A DNA stretch of 64,000 bases from Streptomyces sp. NBC_00273 (GTDB lineage Bacteria > Actinomycetota > Actinomycetes > Streptomycetales > Streptomycetaceae): positions 1,426,001-1,490,000 of the forward strand of contig NZ_CP108067.1 of assembly GCF_036178145.1 (NCBI RefSeq). Direction: 5' to 3'. The notes beneath the pieces were generated by a model. The model ran no database searches. It was not told where the DNA came from and was given only the letters and a program-made list of their open reading frames with translations. Below are positions 51,887 through 62,346 of the stretch, piece by piece (the first letter of the stretch is position 1; every line of letters starts with the position of its first letter). Position numbers and translations under genes: made by a program.

Positions 51887-51955
51887 ATGGCACCGGTTTG
51901 TACCCACGACCCTGGTAATCCGGCGGAGCGCACGCACACGTTCGCGCGCTCGTAG
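51887..51955 (+). CDS. Possible 22-aa leader peptide between riboswitch and mmsA
   Basis: ATG to TAG encodes MAPVCTHDPGNPAERTHTFA plus RS, behind GGAG nine bases upstream. It follows directly after the B12 aptamer. Riboswitch-controlled translation of a short upstream frame is possible, but I have no other evidence; a slightly earlier in-frame ATG is at 51872. Confidence 0.35.
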   Translation: MAPVCTHDPGNPAERTHTFARS

Positions 51956-51996
51956 GTCGTCCCTTTCGACCCCGTCCCACGACCTTCCCCAGCGGC

Positions 51997-52012
51997 GCAC
52001 CCGATCGGGTGC
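51997..52012. promoter_or_regulatory. 16-bp palindrome in the mmsA leader
   Basis: GCACCCGATCGGGTGC is perfectly self-complementary, 55 bases before the mmsA start. It may be an operator for an unlinked regulator or part of the riboswitch expression platform. Confidence 0.4.
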
Positions 52013-52067
52013 CGTCCGCCGGTCGGCCGTGCCATCCCCGGATCCAACCTGACGAGAGCAGGCACCC

Positions 52068-53563
<1,496 letters not shown>

Positions 53564-53567
<4 letters not shown>

Positions 53568-54718
53568 GCCCGGTGACCCTCACCCTCAGCCCCGATCAGC
53601 TCGCCCTCGCCGAGGTCACCCTCGACTTCGCCCAGGAGCAGCTCGGCCCGTACGCCGTCACCTGGGACCAGGACAAGCACTTCCCGCTGGACGTGATCCG
53701 CAAGGCGGCGGACCTCGGGCTCGGCGGCGTCTACGTCCGCGAGGGGCACGGCGGTTCCGGCCTCAGCCGCAGCGACGGCGTCCTCGTCTTCGAGACCCTC
53801 GCCACCGGTTGCCCCTCCATCGCCGGATACCTCTCCATCCACAACATGGTCGCCTGGATGATCGACCGGTACGGGGACGCGGACCAGCGGGCGCGCTGGC
53901 TCCCCGACCTGTGCTCCGCCCGGTCGCTGGGCAGCTACTGCCTGACCGAACCCGGCGCCGGATCCGACGCGGCCCAGCTGCGCACCCGGGCCGAGCGCAC
54001 GGACGACGGCTACGTACTGACCGGGGTCAAGCAGTTCATCTCCGGCGCCGGCGCCTCCGAGGTCTACGTCGTCATGGCCCGCACCGGCGGGGAGGGCCCG
54101 GGCGGCATCTCCGCGTTCGTCGTCGAACGCGCGGATGCCGGGGTCTCCTTCGGTCCGAACGAGCGCAAGATGGGCTGGAACGCCCAGCCCACCCGCCAGG
54201 TGGTCCTGGACGGGGTCCGCATCCCAGCCGATCGGCGGCTCGGCGCCGAGGGCGACGGCTTCCGCATCGCCATGAACGGCCTCAACGGCGGCCGCCTCGG
54301 CATCGCGGCCTGCTCGCTGGGCGGTGCGCAGAGCGCGCTGGACCGCAGCCTCGCGCACCTGGCCGACCGGGAGGCCTTCGGGGCCCGGCTGCTGGACGCC
54401 CAGGCCCTGCAGTTCCGGCTCGCGGACATGGCCACCGAACTGGCCGCGGCCCGCGCCCTGGTCCGCCAGGCCGCCGACGCGCTGGACCGGGGCGATCCGC
54501 TGGCCCCGCAGCTGTGCGCGATGGCCAAGCGGTTCGCCACGGACACCGGCTACGCGGTCGCCGACCGGGCCCTCCAACTCCACGGGGGATACGGCTATTT
54601 GAGCGAGTACGGCATCGAGAAGATCGTCCGCGACCTTCGGGTCCACCAGATCCTGGAAGGCACCAACGAGGTCATGCGCATCATCGTCGCCCGCGGGCTC
54701 ACGGAGGCCCTGCGATGA
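53564..54718 (+). CDS. Isobutyryl-CoA-type acyl-CoA dehydrogenase
   Basis: 384 aa flavoprotein: LGSYCLTEPGAGSDAAQLRTRAERTDDGYVLTGVKQFISGAG (substrate/FAD loop), WNAQPTRQVVLDGVRIPADRRLG, FAT-DTGYAVADRALQLHGGYGYLSEYGIEKIVRDLRVHQILEGTNEVMRII, with the catalytic Glu in EGTNEV. In a valine operon it most likely oxidises isobutyryl-CoA to methacrylyl-CoA. Its ATG overlaps the mmsA stop by 4 bases and its stop overlaps the hydrolase ATG likewise. Confidence 0.92.
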
Positions 54719-55812
54719 ACCACGCAAACCCCGGGGACCACGACCGTGACCAGGACCACGTGCTCCTGCGGGCCGAGGGCCACACCGGCTACATCACCCT
54801 CAACCGCCCCAAGGCGCTCAACGCCCTCACCCACTCCATGGTGCTGCGCATCGACGAGGCGCTCGCCGGCTGGCAACAGGACCCTGATGTCGCGGCCGTC
54901 GTCATCGAGGGCGCCGGTGGGCGCGGCCTGTGCGCGGGCGGTGACATCCGCGCGATCTACGAGGACGCCCGCACGGGCGGCACCGCCTCGGCCGACTTCT
55001 GGCGCGACGAGTACCGGCTCAACGCCCGCATCGCCCGCTACCCCAAGCCGTACGTCGCCCTCATGGACGGCATCGTCATGGGCGGCGGCGTCGGGATCTC
55101 GGCCCACGGCACCGTACGGATCGTCACCGAACGCTCCCGCGTGGCCATGCCCGAGACGGGCATCGGCTTCGTCCCCGACGTCGGCGGCACGTACCTGCTG
55201 GCGCTGGCGCCCGGAGAACTGGGCACCCACCTGGCCCTGACGGGGGCGCCGGTCGGGGCGGCGGACGCACTGCGCTGCGGGCTCGCCGATCACTTCGTGT
55301 CCTCGGAGCTGCTGCCGCGGCTGGCCGCGGACCTGGCACGGGCCTCCGTACACGAAGTGCTGGAACGGTACGTCGGTCCGGCGCCCGCTGGCACGCTCGA
55401 CGGTGACCGCGAGTGGATCGACCACTGCTACGCGGCGGACACCGTGGAGGACATCGTGGAGCGCCTGCTCGACAGCGGCGCCCCGGCGGCGAAGGAGGCC
55501 GCCGCCACCCTGCGGGCCAAGTCGCCCACGGCGCTGAAGGTGACCCTGGCCGCCCTGCGCCGGGTGCGCGGACTCGGCCCGCTGGAGCGGGCTCTGGAGC
55601 AGGAGTACCGGATCTCCTGCGCGGCGCTGTCCTCCCCCGATCTGGTGGAGGGGATCCGCGCGCAGGTCATCGACAAGGACCGCAGCCCGCGGTGGTCGCC
55701 ACCCGCCCTGGCCGACGTGGTTCCGGCGGACGTGGAACGGTACTTCGCCCCGCTCGGAGCGCGCGAGCTGGGGCTGACCCGCACGGATTCGACTCAGGAG
55801 GTGCCCTGGTGA
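54715..55812 (+). CDS. 3-Hydroxyisobutyryl-CoA hydrolase
   Basis: 365 aa crotonase-fold protein of the HIBCH size, longer than a simple hydratase: HTGYITLNRPKALNALTHSMVLRIDEALAGWQQDPDVAAVVIEGAGGRGLCAGGDIRAIYED, KPYVALMDGIVMGGGVGISAHGTVRIVTERSRVAMPETGIGFVPDVGGTYLLAL and a C-terminal domain with LKVTLAALRRVRGLGPLERALEQEYRIS. It releases 3-hydroxyisobutyrate from its CoA ester, the valine-specific step. Coupled at both ends by 4-base overlaps. Confidence 0.92.
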   Translation: MNHANPGDHDRDQDHVLLRAEGHTGYITLNRPKALNALTHSMVLRIDEALAGWQQDPDVAAVVIEGAGGRGLCAGGDIRAIYEDARTGGTASADFWRDEYRLNARIARYPKPYVALMDGIVMGGGVGISAHGTVRIVTERSRVAMPETGIGFVPDVGGTYLLALAPGELGTHLALTGAPVGAADALRCGLADHFVSSELLPRLAADLARASVHEVLERYVGPAPAGTLDGDREWIDHCYAADTVEDIVERLLDSGAPAAKEAAATLRAKSPTALKVTLAALRRVRGLGPLERALEQEYRISCAALSSPDLVEGIRAQVIDKDRSPRWSPPALADVVPADVERYFAPLGARELGLTRTDSTQEVPW

Positions 55813-56711
55813 GCAGGACCGTGGCGTTCGTCGGACTGGGCCACATGGGTGGCCCGATGGCGGCCAACCTGGTGAAGGCCGGACACCGCGTCCTCGGCTT
55901 CGACCTGGTGCCGGAGTTGCTGGCCACCGCCGCCGAGACGGGGGTGGAGCCGGCGGTGTCGGCCGCCGCGGCGGCCGCCGGGGCCGACGTGGTGATCACC
56001 ATGCTGCCGGCGGGCGGGCACGTCCTCGCCCTGTACGGGGAGGGCGGGCTGCTGGCCGCCGCGCGGCCCGGCACCCTCTTCGTCGACTGCTCGACCATCG
56101 ACGTGGCCGACGCGCGGGCGGCTCACGAGGCCGCCGGGGCGGCCGGTCACCGGTCCCTCGACGCGCCCGTCTCGGGCGGGGTGGTCGGCGCGCAGGCGGC
56201 GAGCCTCACCTTCATGGCGGGCGGCGGCGCCGAGGAGTTCGCGGCGGCCGCACCGCTGCTCGACGCGATGGGCAAGAAGGCCGTGCACTGCGGGACGGCG
56301 GGCGCCGGACAGGCCGCCAAGATCTGCAACAACATGATCCTCGCCGTCTCGATGATCGGGGTGAGCGAGGCCTTCGTCCTCGCGGAGAGCCTCGGCCTGG
56401 ACCACCAGGCCCTCTACGACGTGGCCTCCACCGCCTCCGGCCAGTGCTGGGCCCTCACCGTCAACTGCCCCGTGCCGGGACCGGTTCCGGGCAGCCCCGC
56501 CAACCGTGACTACCTCCCCGGCTTCGCCGCCCCCCTCATGGCCAAGGACCTCGCCCTGGCGGCGAACGCCCTGCGGGCCGGCGGGGTGGAGGCGCCGCTG
56601 GGCCTGAAGGCCGCCGAGCTGTACGCCGACTTCGCCGCCGGCGCGGGCGCGGGCCTCGACTTCTCGGCGATCGTCCACACCCTGCGACCCCGGAACGGAA
56701 CACCCGCATGA
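55809..56711 (+). CDS. mmsB: 3-Hydroxyisobutyrate dehydrogenase
   Basis: 300 aa. NAD-binding [28 protein letters not shown], then [13 protein letters not shown], the signature [22 protein letters not shown] and [34 protein letters not shown], with the catalytic Lys in QAAKICNN. It oxidises 3-hydroxyisobutyrate to methylmalonate semialdehyde, which mmsA then uses. GTG start at 55809 overlaps the hydrolase stop. Confidence 0.95.
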   Translation: MSRTVAFVGLGHMGGPMAANLVKAGHRVLGFDLVPELLATAAETGVEPAVSAAAAAAGADVVITMLPAGGHVLALYGEGGLLAAARPGTLFVDCSTIDVADARAAHEAAGAAGHRSLDAPVSGGVVGAQAASLTFMAGGGAEEFAAAAPLLDAMGKKAVHCGTAGAGQAAKICNNMILAVSMIGVSEAFVLAESLGLDHQALYDVASTASGQCWALTVNCPVPGPVPGSPANRDYLPGFAAPLMAKDLALAANALRAGGVEAPLGLKAAELYADFAAGAGAGLDFSAIVHTLRPRNGTPA

Positions 56712-57481
56712 CCTACGAAACCATCCTGCTGGAGCGCAAGGGGCGGGTGGCCGTCCTCACCCTCGACCGGCCCGAGGCCCTCAACGCCCTCAACCTCCAG
56801 GTCATGACCGAGGTGGTGGCCGCCGCGGAGGAACTGGACCGGGACCCGGAGGTCGGCTGCATCGTCCTGACCGGCTCCGCGAAGGCCTTCGCGGCCGGCG
56901 CCGACATCAAGGAGATGCGGCCGCGCAGCTACATGGACATGTACCTCTCGGACTGGTTCACGGCGTGGGACCGGCTCGGCCAGGTCCGTACGCCCACTCT
57001 TGCGGCGGTCTCCGGCTACGCCCTGGGCGGCGGCTGCGAGCTCGCCATGCTGTGCGACATCCTGCTCGCCGCGGACACCGCGAAGTTCGGGCAGCCCGAG
57101 ATCAAGCTCGGGGTGATCCCGGGGATCGGCGGATCCCAGCGGCTCACCCGGGCCGTCGGCAAGGCCAAGGCCATGGAACTGTGCCTGACGGGCCGCACCA
57201 TGGACGCGGTCGAGGCCGAGAGGGCCGGCCTGGTCTCCCGGATCGTCCCGGCCGACGAGCTGCTGTCCGAGGCCCTCGCGGTCGCCGAGACCGTCGCGGG
57301 GATGTCCAAGCCGGTCGCGATGATGGCCAAGGAGGCCGTGAACCGGGCCTTCGAGACCACCCTCACCGAGGGCGTCCGCTTCGAGCGCCGCCTGTTCCAC
57401 GCGGTCTTCGCCACGGCCGACCAGAAGGAGGGCATGTCCGCCTTCGTGGACAAGCGCCCGCCCCGCTTCAGTCACGGCTGA
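56708..57481 (+). CDS. Enoyl-CoA hydratase
   Basis: 257 aa crotonase-fold enzyme: [122 protein letters not shown]. Both catalytic Glu positions (E in GGGCELAM and PEIKLGV) are seen. In this operon it should hydrate methacrylyl-CoA to 3-hydroxyisobutyryl-CoA. Last gene of the operon, overlapping mmsB by 4 bases and followed by a strong terminator. Confidence 0.93.
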   Translation: MTYETILLERKGRVAVLTLDRPEALNALNLQVMTEVVAAAEELDRDPEVGCIVLTGSAKAFAAGADIKEMRPRSYMDMYLSDWFTAWDRLGQVRTPTLAAVSGYALGGGCELAMLCDILLAADTAKFGQPEIKLGVIPGIGGSQRLTRAVGKAKAMELCLTGRTMDAVEAERAGLVSRIVPADELLSEALAVAETVAGMSKPVAMMAKEAVNRAFETTLTEGVRFERRLFHAVFATADQKEGMSAFVDKRPPRFSHG

Positions 57482-57492
57482 GGGCACGTACG

Positions 57493-57534
57493 GAGGCCGG
57501 GTACGGCGCGCACGACTGCGCCGTACCCGGCCTC
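57493..57534 (+). terminator. 17-bp-stem terminator of the valine operon
   Basis: GAGGCCGGGTACGGCGC (57493-57509) pairs perfectly with 57518-57534 across an 8-base loop, 11 bases after the last stop. It is the strongest hairpin I found in the window. Confidence 0.85.
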
Positions 57535-57584
57535 GGGCCTCCCTGCGAGGGACGGGTGCCGCTCACCGCGGTCATCGGACCGGC

Positions 57585-57803
57585 GCCGGCGAGCACGCCG
57601 ACGAGGACGGCCGCCAGGACGGCCGTGGTGACCCGGAAGACGGCGCGGACCAGGCTGATGACGACGCCGGTGGGGACGGCGACCGCCAGGTCCGTCCGTA
57701 CGACGGCGCGCAGCAGGACGTCCGAGCCGAGCACCAGGGCCGCACCGGTGAGCCCCGCGAACGGCAGGCCCGCGCGGGTGCGGGTGAACCCGAGGAACCT
57801 GCG
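57585..57803 (-). pseudogene. Possible remnant of a FecCD-type permease
   Basis: The minus strand reads RFLGFTRTRAGLPFAGLTGAALVLGSDVLLRAVVRTDLAVAVPTGVVISLVRAVF, close in pattern to the last helices of iron-siderophore ABC permeases (LP...LTGA.LV...DVL.R......E.P.GVV...). There is no good start or full gene in the 447-base spacer 57482-57928. A small membrane protein is a less likely reading. Confidence 0.4.
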
Positions 57804-57827
57804 GGCGGACGAGGGCGGGGCACGGCC

Positions 57828-57852
57828 GGCGCATTGTTCGGGGAATGTACGG
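57828..57852 (+). promoter_or_regulatory. OmpR-type box upstream of the response regulator
   Basis: Contains ATTGTTCGG and AATGTACGG as direct repeats 11 bases apart, the spacing expected for OmpR/PhoB regulators. The same 25-base block, 23/25 identical and in inverse orientation, is at 60024-60048 before the MMPL gene. It lies 77 bases upstream of the regulator ATG. A separate AGCATCGATGCT palindrome is at 57892-57903. Confidence 0.65.
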
Positions 57853-57928
57853 ATAGCGGCGCGCCCGCCGGAAGGGCGGGGCGGCGCGGTTAGCATCGAT
57901 GCTGCCAACCGCGGCGGGAGAGGAAGTG

Positions 57929-58615
57929 ATGACGGAGTCCAGGGGCCTCGTGCTGATCGTCGAGGACGAGCGCCACATCTCCGACGTGCAACGCCTCTAC
58001 CTGGCCCGCGAAGGCTTCGGCGTCCACGTCGAGGCCGACGGGTCCGCCGGTCTCGCGGCCGCCCGGCGCATGCACCCGGTGGCGATCGTCCTGGACATCG
58101 GCCTGCCCGGCATGGACGGCATCGCCTTCTGCCGCGCCCTGCGGGACGCCGGCGACTGGACACCGGTCCTGCTGGTCACCGCCCGTGGTGACGAGGCCGA
58201 CCGGATCCTCGGCCTCGAACTCGGCGCGGACGACTACCTGACCAAGCCGTTCTCGCCGCGCGAGCTGGTCGCCCGGGTCAAGACCGTACTGCGCCGGGCG
58301 GCTGGCCCGCCCGGACCGCCGCCCGGGGACACCGGCCGGCTCAGCGTGGACCCGGTCAGCCGCACCGTGCGCCGCGACGGCGAGCCGGTCGAGCTCACCG
58401 CCACCGAGTTCAACCTGCTCTCCCACCTCCTCCAGCACGTGGGCCAGGTCTTCACCCGCGAGCAACTGCTCGCCCAGGTGTGGGGGTACCCCGGCTACCG
58501 CGACACCCGCATGGTCGACGTCTTCGTCTCGCAGGTACGCGCCAAGCTCGGCGACGCCAGCCCGATCCGTACGGTCCGCGGCGTCGGGTACAGCGCAACG
58601 GCTCCCGGCCCGTGA
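57929..58615 (+). CDS. OmpR-family response regulator
   Basis: 228 aa. Receiver with phospho-acceptor Asp 56 (VLDIGLPGMDG), acidic pair in VEDERHISD, Lys in LTKPFSPREL. The C-terminal OmpR winged helix reads VELTATEFNLLSHLLQHVGQVFTREQLLAQVWGYPGYRDTRMVDVFVSQVRAKLG...IRTVRGVGYS. ATG at 57929 with GAGAGGA five bases upstream. Its stop overlaps the kinase GTG by 4 bases. It probably binds the repeated box upstream of itself and the MMPL gene. Confidence 0.93.
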   Translation: MTESRGLVLIVEDERHISDVQRLYLAREGFGVHVEADGSAGLAAARRMHPVAIVLDIGLPGMDGIAFCRALRDAGDWTPVLLVTARGDEADRILGLELGADDYLTKPFSPRELVARVKTVLRRAAGPPGPPPGDTGRLSVDPVSRTVRRDGEPVELTATEFNLLSHLLQHVGQVFTREQLLAQVWGYPGYRDTRMVDVFVSQVRAKLGDASPIRTVRGVGYSATAPGP

Positions 58616-60000
58616 CCCGCCGCCCCCGCACCGGTCCGCGCCGCAGCTCCCTCGCCCGCAAGATCGTGGTGCTGACGACCGTGGTGGCGGCGCTCGCGGT
58701 GGCCCTGACCGGACTGATCGCCTGGCAGACCGCCGCGCACGGTGCCGAACAGCGTGAACGCGACCAGCTGACCCGTCAGGCGACGGTACTGAGCCGGTTG
58801 CCGGCCGTGTCCGAGGCGCTCTTCACCGGCGCCCAGGTCCTGGCGGGGCCGAACGGGGTGCAGCTCGCGGTCATCGCCCGGGACGGCACCGTGAGCGGCA
58901 CCGCCGGCCCGGCCGTCGACCGGAGGTCCGCATCGGCCCTGCTGGCCGGAGATCCGGTCTCCACCACCGGCATCCTCGGCGGCCAGGAAGTACTGCTGGT
59001 GGGGCAGCCCGGCGTACGCGGCGGCGCGGTCGTGCTGACCGAGCCGTACGCGGTCGTCACCGATAACACGAGCCAGATCCGCCGCAACGTCATCGTCCCG
59101 CTCGTCGTCGGCATGCTCGGCGCGGCCCTGGCCGGAGCGCTCCTCGCCCGCCGCATCGCCCGTCCGCTCGTGACGGCCGCGCAGATCGCGCACCGGCTCG
59201 CCGACGGCGAACGCGGCGTACCGGCCCCGGTCGACGGGCCCCGCGAGACCGCGGACATCGGGCGCGCCCTCAACGTCCTGGACGGGGCGCTGGCCCACAG
59301 CGAGAACCGGCAGCGGGAGTTCCTGCTCTCCGTCTCCCACGATCTGCGCACTCCGCTGACCGCGCTGCAGGGCTATGCCGAGGCGCTCGCCGACGGCCTG
59401 ATCGAGCCGGAGCGGGTGCCCGAAGTAGGCGGCATCCTGGCCGACGAGACCCGGCGCCTGGACCGGTTCCTCGGAGACCTACTGGACCTGGCCCGGCTGG
59501 AGGCCGACGACTTCCGCCTGGACGTGGCCCCGGCCGACCTCCGCGCGTTGGTCTCCGACGCCGCCGCGTTCTGGACGGGCCTGTGCGCACGCCACGGCGT
59601 CGACCTCCGGCTCGAACGGCCGGACCTGCCCGTCGTCGTCGCGACGGACGCCTTCCGGGTCCGGCAGCTGATCGACGGCCTGGTGCAGAACGCGCTGCGG
59701 GTCACGCCCGAGGGCGCGCCCCTCGTCCTCGCCGTCCGTCCGGCCGACGCGGGCGGCGGGGCCGAGCTGCAGGTCCGCGACGGCGGGCCCGGCCTCACCG
59801 AGGACGACGTACGCATCGCCTTCGACCACGGCGCCCTGCACGAGCGCTACCGGGACACCCGCCCGGTCGGCAGCGGCCTGGGGCTGGCCATCGCCCACCG
59901 CCTGACCGGCCGGCTCGGCGCCGGCATCCGCGTCGAGGGACACGGTCCGGAAGGCGGCGCCTGCTTCACCGTCACCCTCCCGTCGGCGCCCGCCGCCTGA
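58612..60000 (+). CDS. EnvZ-type sensor histidine kinase
   Basis: 462 aa. Basic leader, membrane helix near 20-38, a ~110-residue outer sensor part, a second helix near 160-180, HAMP (RRIARPLVTAAQIAHRLADGERG), HisKA FLLSVSHDLRTPLTALQGYAEAL with phospho-His 243, and HATPase N box (QLIDGLVQNALRVTPEG), D-x-G-x-G (VRDGGPGL) and G2 (SGLGLAIAHRLTGRLG). GTG start coupled to the regulator. The outer domain is small and of no known family. It probably senses a cell-envelope signal. Confidence 0.93.
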   Translation: MTRRPRTGPRRSSLARKIVVLTTVVAALAVALTGLIAWQTAAHGAEQRERDQLTRQATVLSRLPAVSEALFTGAQVLAGPNGVQLAVIARDGTVSGTAGPAVDRRSASALLAGDPVSTTGILGGQEVLLVGQPGVRGGAVVLTEPYAVVTDNTSQIRRNVIVPLVVGMLGAALAGALLARRIARPLVTAAQIAHRLADGERGVPAPVDGPRETADIGRALNVLDGALAHSENRQREFLLSVSHDLRTPLTALQGYAEALADGLIEPERVPEVGGILADETRRLDRFLGDLLDLARLEADDFRLDVAPADLRALVSDAAAFWTGLCARHGVDLRLERPDLPVVVATDAFRVRQLIDGLVQNALRVTPEGAPLVLAVRPADAGGGAELQVRDGGPGLTEDDVRIAFDHGALHERYRDTRPVGSGLGLAIAHRLTGRLGAGIRVEGHGPEGGACFTVTLPSAPAA

Positions 60001-60023
60001 GCACCCGCGTGCCGGCGGCTCCC

Positions 60024-60064
60024 CCTTACACTCCCCGAACAATGCGCCCACGACCTCCTTACAC
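60024..60064 (-). promoter_or_regulatory. OmpR-type box upstream of the MMPL exporter
   Basis: 60024-60048 is the inverse complement of the block at 57828-57852 (23/25 matches). A further CCTTACAC at 60057-60064 lies 33 bases from the first (60024-60031). The block ends 36 bases before the MMPL ATG, so it may overlap or replace the -35 region. Binding by the neighbouring regulator is inferred. Confidence 0.6.
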
Positions 60065-60084
60065 ACACCGCGCACAGTGGCCCC

Positions 60085-62346
60085 ATGAACACTGAATCGG
60101 CCCGGCGACCTGGGCTGCTCCACCGGAGCGGGCGCTGGTGCGCCCGGCACGCCTGGCGGGTCGTCGCCCTGTGGGTACTGGCACTGGTCGGCCTCGGGCT
60201 CGCCAACCACACCTGGGGCGGCACCTATGCGGACAGCTTCTCCCTCCCCGGTACCAGCACCCAGATCGGTGCCGACCTGCTGACGGCCCACACCACCGCG
60301 TCCGGCGGCACCGCCTCCGCCATCGTGATCACCTCCGACGAGGGCGCGGTCACCGATCACCGGGCGGCGATCGAGGCGGCCGTCACCAACCTGGGCCGGC
60401 TTCCGGACGTCCTGTCGGTGGCCGATCCGCTCACCACGCCCGGGGCGGTCTCCGCGGACGGCGGGACCGCCCAGGTGACCGTCCGCTTCGACGGCAACCC
60501 GGCTAGCTTCGACCCCGCCTACCTCGACGAGGTCGACACCGCCGTCGAGCCGCTGCGCGCCGACGACGTCACCGTCGAGTACGGGGCCCCGCTCGGCCAG
60601 CTGGCCACCCCCAAGTCCGCCGACCGCGCTTCGGAGGCCATCGGTCTGGCCGTCGCCGTGCTCGTGCTGCTGATCGGTTTCGGCAGCGTCGCCGCCACCG
60701 GCCTGCCCCTGGTGACGGCCGTGATCGGCCTGTCGGTGAGCCTGGCCGGGCTGGGACTGCTCGCCGGGCACTTCAGCTTCGCCCAGGCCGCCCCGACCCT
60801 GGCCGCGATGATGGGCCTCGGCGTCGGCATCGACTACGCGCTCTTCCTCGCCACCCGCTACCGGGCCCTGCTGCACGCCGGAGCCGAACCCGCCGAGGCG
60901 GTCGGCCGTACGGTCGCCACCAGCGGCCGGGCCGTGTTGGTCGCCGCCGCCACGGTGGCCATGGCCCTGGGCGGGCTGTGCGCCTCCGGCGTGGGCTTCA
61001 TCGGCGCCCTCGGTGTCGCCGCCGGACTGAGCGTCCTCGTGGCCGCGGCCGCGTCCGTGACCCTGACTCCCGCCCTGCTCGGTCTGCTCGGCCGTCGCAT
61101 CGACCGCTTCCACGTCCGCGAGCCGGTAGCGGAACCCACCGGCGAGGCGGACGTCTGGCACCGCTGGGCCGTCAGGGTGAGCCGCCGCCCGTGGCTCTTC
61201 CTGGTCAGCGGGCTGCTCGTACTCGGCGTGCTCGCGGTCCCCCTCGCGTCCATGCAGCTCGGCCACGTCGACGCCGGTGCCCAGTCCACCAGCAGGACCG
61301 ACCGCCGCGCCTACGATCTGATCACCGAGGGCTTCGGCCCCGGCGCCAACGGCCCGCTCACCGTCGTCACCCACCTCGACAGCCGTCACGTCGAGAGCGA
61401 GAGCCTGCGCCAGGACCTCGCGGCCTCGCTCCGGCGCGAGCTGGCCGCCGTACCGGGCGTCGCCTCCGTCACTCCCCCGGTGCCCAGCCCCGACCGCGCC
61501 CTGCTCATCACCACGGTCGTGCCCACCACCGGCCCGCAGGACGCGGCCACCGCGGACCTGATCCACACCTTGCAGGACGAGACGGTGCCGCGGACGCTGT
61601 CGGGCACCGGAGCCACCGGCTACCTCACGGGCACGGCCGCCGCCGCCCAGACCTTCACCGACACCCTCACCGCCAAACTGCCCCTGATCATCGCCGTGGT
61701 CGTCGCCGCCGCGTTCCTGCTGCTGCTCACCGTCTTCCGCAGCCTGCTGGTGGCGCTCAAGGCCGCCGTGCTCAACCTCTTCTCCATCGCCGCCGCCTAC
61801 GGCGTGGTCGTCGCGGTCTTCCAATGGGGCTGGGGCGGCGCGCTGTTCGGCGTGACCGAGAAGGTGCCCGTCGAGTCCTACGTACCGATGATGATGTTCG
61901 CGATCGTCTTCGGGCTCTCCATGGACTACGAGGTCTTCCTGCTCTCCCGGATCCGCGAGACCTGGCTGAGTTGCGAGGACAACCACCGGGCCGTCTCCAC
62001 CGGCCTCGCCGCCACGGCCCGCGTCATCACCTGCGCGGCGCTGATCATGACCAGCGTTTTCCTGGCTTTCCTGCTCTCCACGAACGTCGCCGTCAAGATG
62101 CTCGCGCTGGGCCTCGGCGTCAGCGTCATCATCGACGCCACCGTGGTCCGCCTGCTCCTGGTGCCCTCGTCCATGTACCTCTTCGGGCGCGCCAACTGGT
62201 GGCTCCCCGGCTGGCTGGACCGGTTCCTTCCGCGCCTCGACCCGGAAGGGCCCGCCGCCGGGCCGGAGCCCCATGCCGGATCGGATCCGGGGACACCATC
62301 CGCCAGCGCACCCGATTTCGCACCCGCCCGAGGAGAACGGCGATGA
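60085..62346 (+). CDS. MMPL/RND-family exporter
   Basis: 753 aa. Two six-helix RND halves: helix 1 near 25-40, outer loop 1 (about 45-180), helices 2-6 (LLIGFGSVAATGLPLVTAVIGLSVSL, MMGLGVGIDYALFLATRYR, a family signature), then outer loop 2 and the mirrored second half (MMMFAIVFGLSMDYEVFLLSRIRE). GVGIDYALF and GLSMDYEVF carry the Asp-Tyr pairs of proton-driven MMPL transporters, which export lipids or small toxins. The last ~35 residues are a Pro/Ala tail. It is coupled to the DUF2993 gene downstream. Confidence 0.9.
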   Translation: MNTESARRPGLLHRSGRWCARHAWRVVALWVLALVGLGLANHTWGGTYADSFSLPGTSTQIGADLLTAHTTASGGTASAIVITSDEGAVTDHRAAIEAAVTNLGRLPDVLSVADPLTTPGAVSADGGTAQVTVRFDGNPASFDPAYLDEVDTAVEPLRADDVTVEYGAPLGQLATPKSADRASEAIGLAVAVLVLLIGFGSVAATGLPLVTAVIGLSVSLAGLGLLAGHFSFAQAAPTLAAMMGLGVGIDYALFLATRYRALLHAGAEPAEAVGRTVATSGRAVLVAAATVAMALGGLCASGVGFIGALGVAAGLSVLVAAAASVTLTPALLGLLGRRIDRFHVREPVAEPTGEADVWHRWAVRVSRRPWLFLVSGLLVLGVLAVPLASMQLGHVDAGAQSTSRTDRRAYDLITEGFGPGANGPLTVVTHLDSRHVESESLRQDLAASLRRELAAVPGVASVTPPVPSPDRALLITTVVPTTGPQDAATADLIHTLQDETVPRTLSGTGATGYLTGTAAAAQTFTDTLTAKLPLIIAVVVAAAFLLLLTVFRSLLVALKAAVLNLFSIAAAYGVVVAVFQWGWGGALFGVTEKVPVESYVPMMMFAIVFGLSMDYEVFLLSRIRETWLSCEDNHRAVSTGLAATARVITCAALIMTSVFLAFLLSTNVAVKMLALGLGVSVIIDATVVRLLLVPSSMYLFGRANWWLPGWLDRFLPRLDPEGPAAGPEPHAGSDPGTPSASAPDFAPARGERR

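Noticed and set aside
59479..62274. A 931-residue minus-strand frame opposite the MMPL and kinase genes
   Set aside because: Gly/Asp/His-rich shadow without domains; the plus strand is well assigned.
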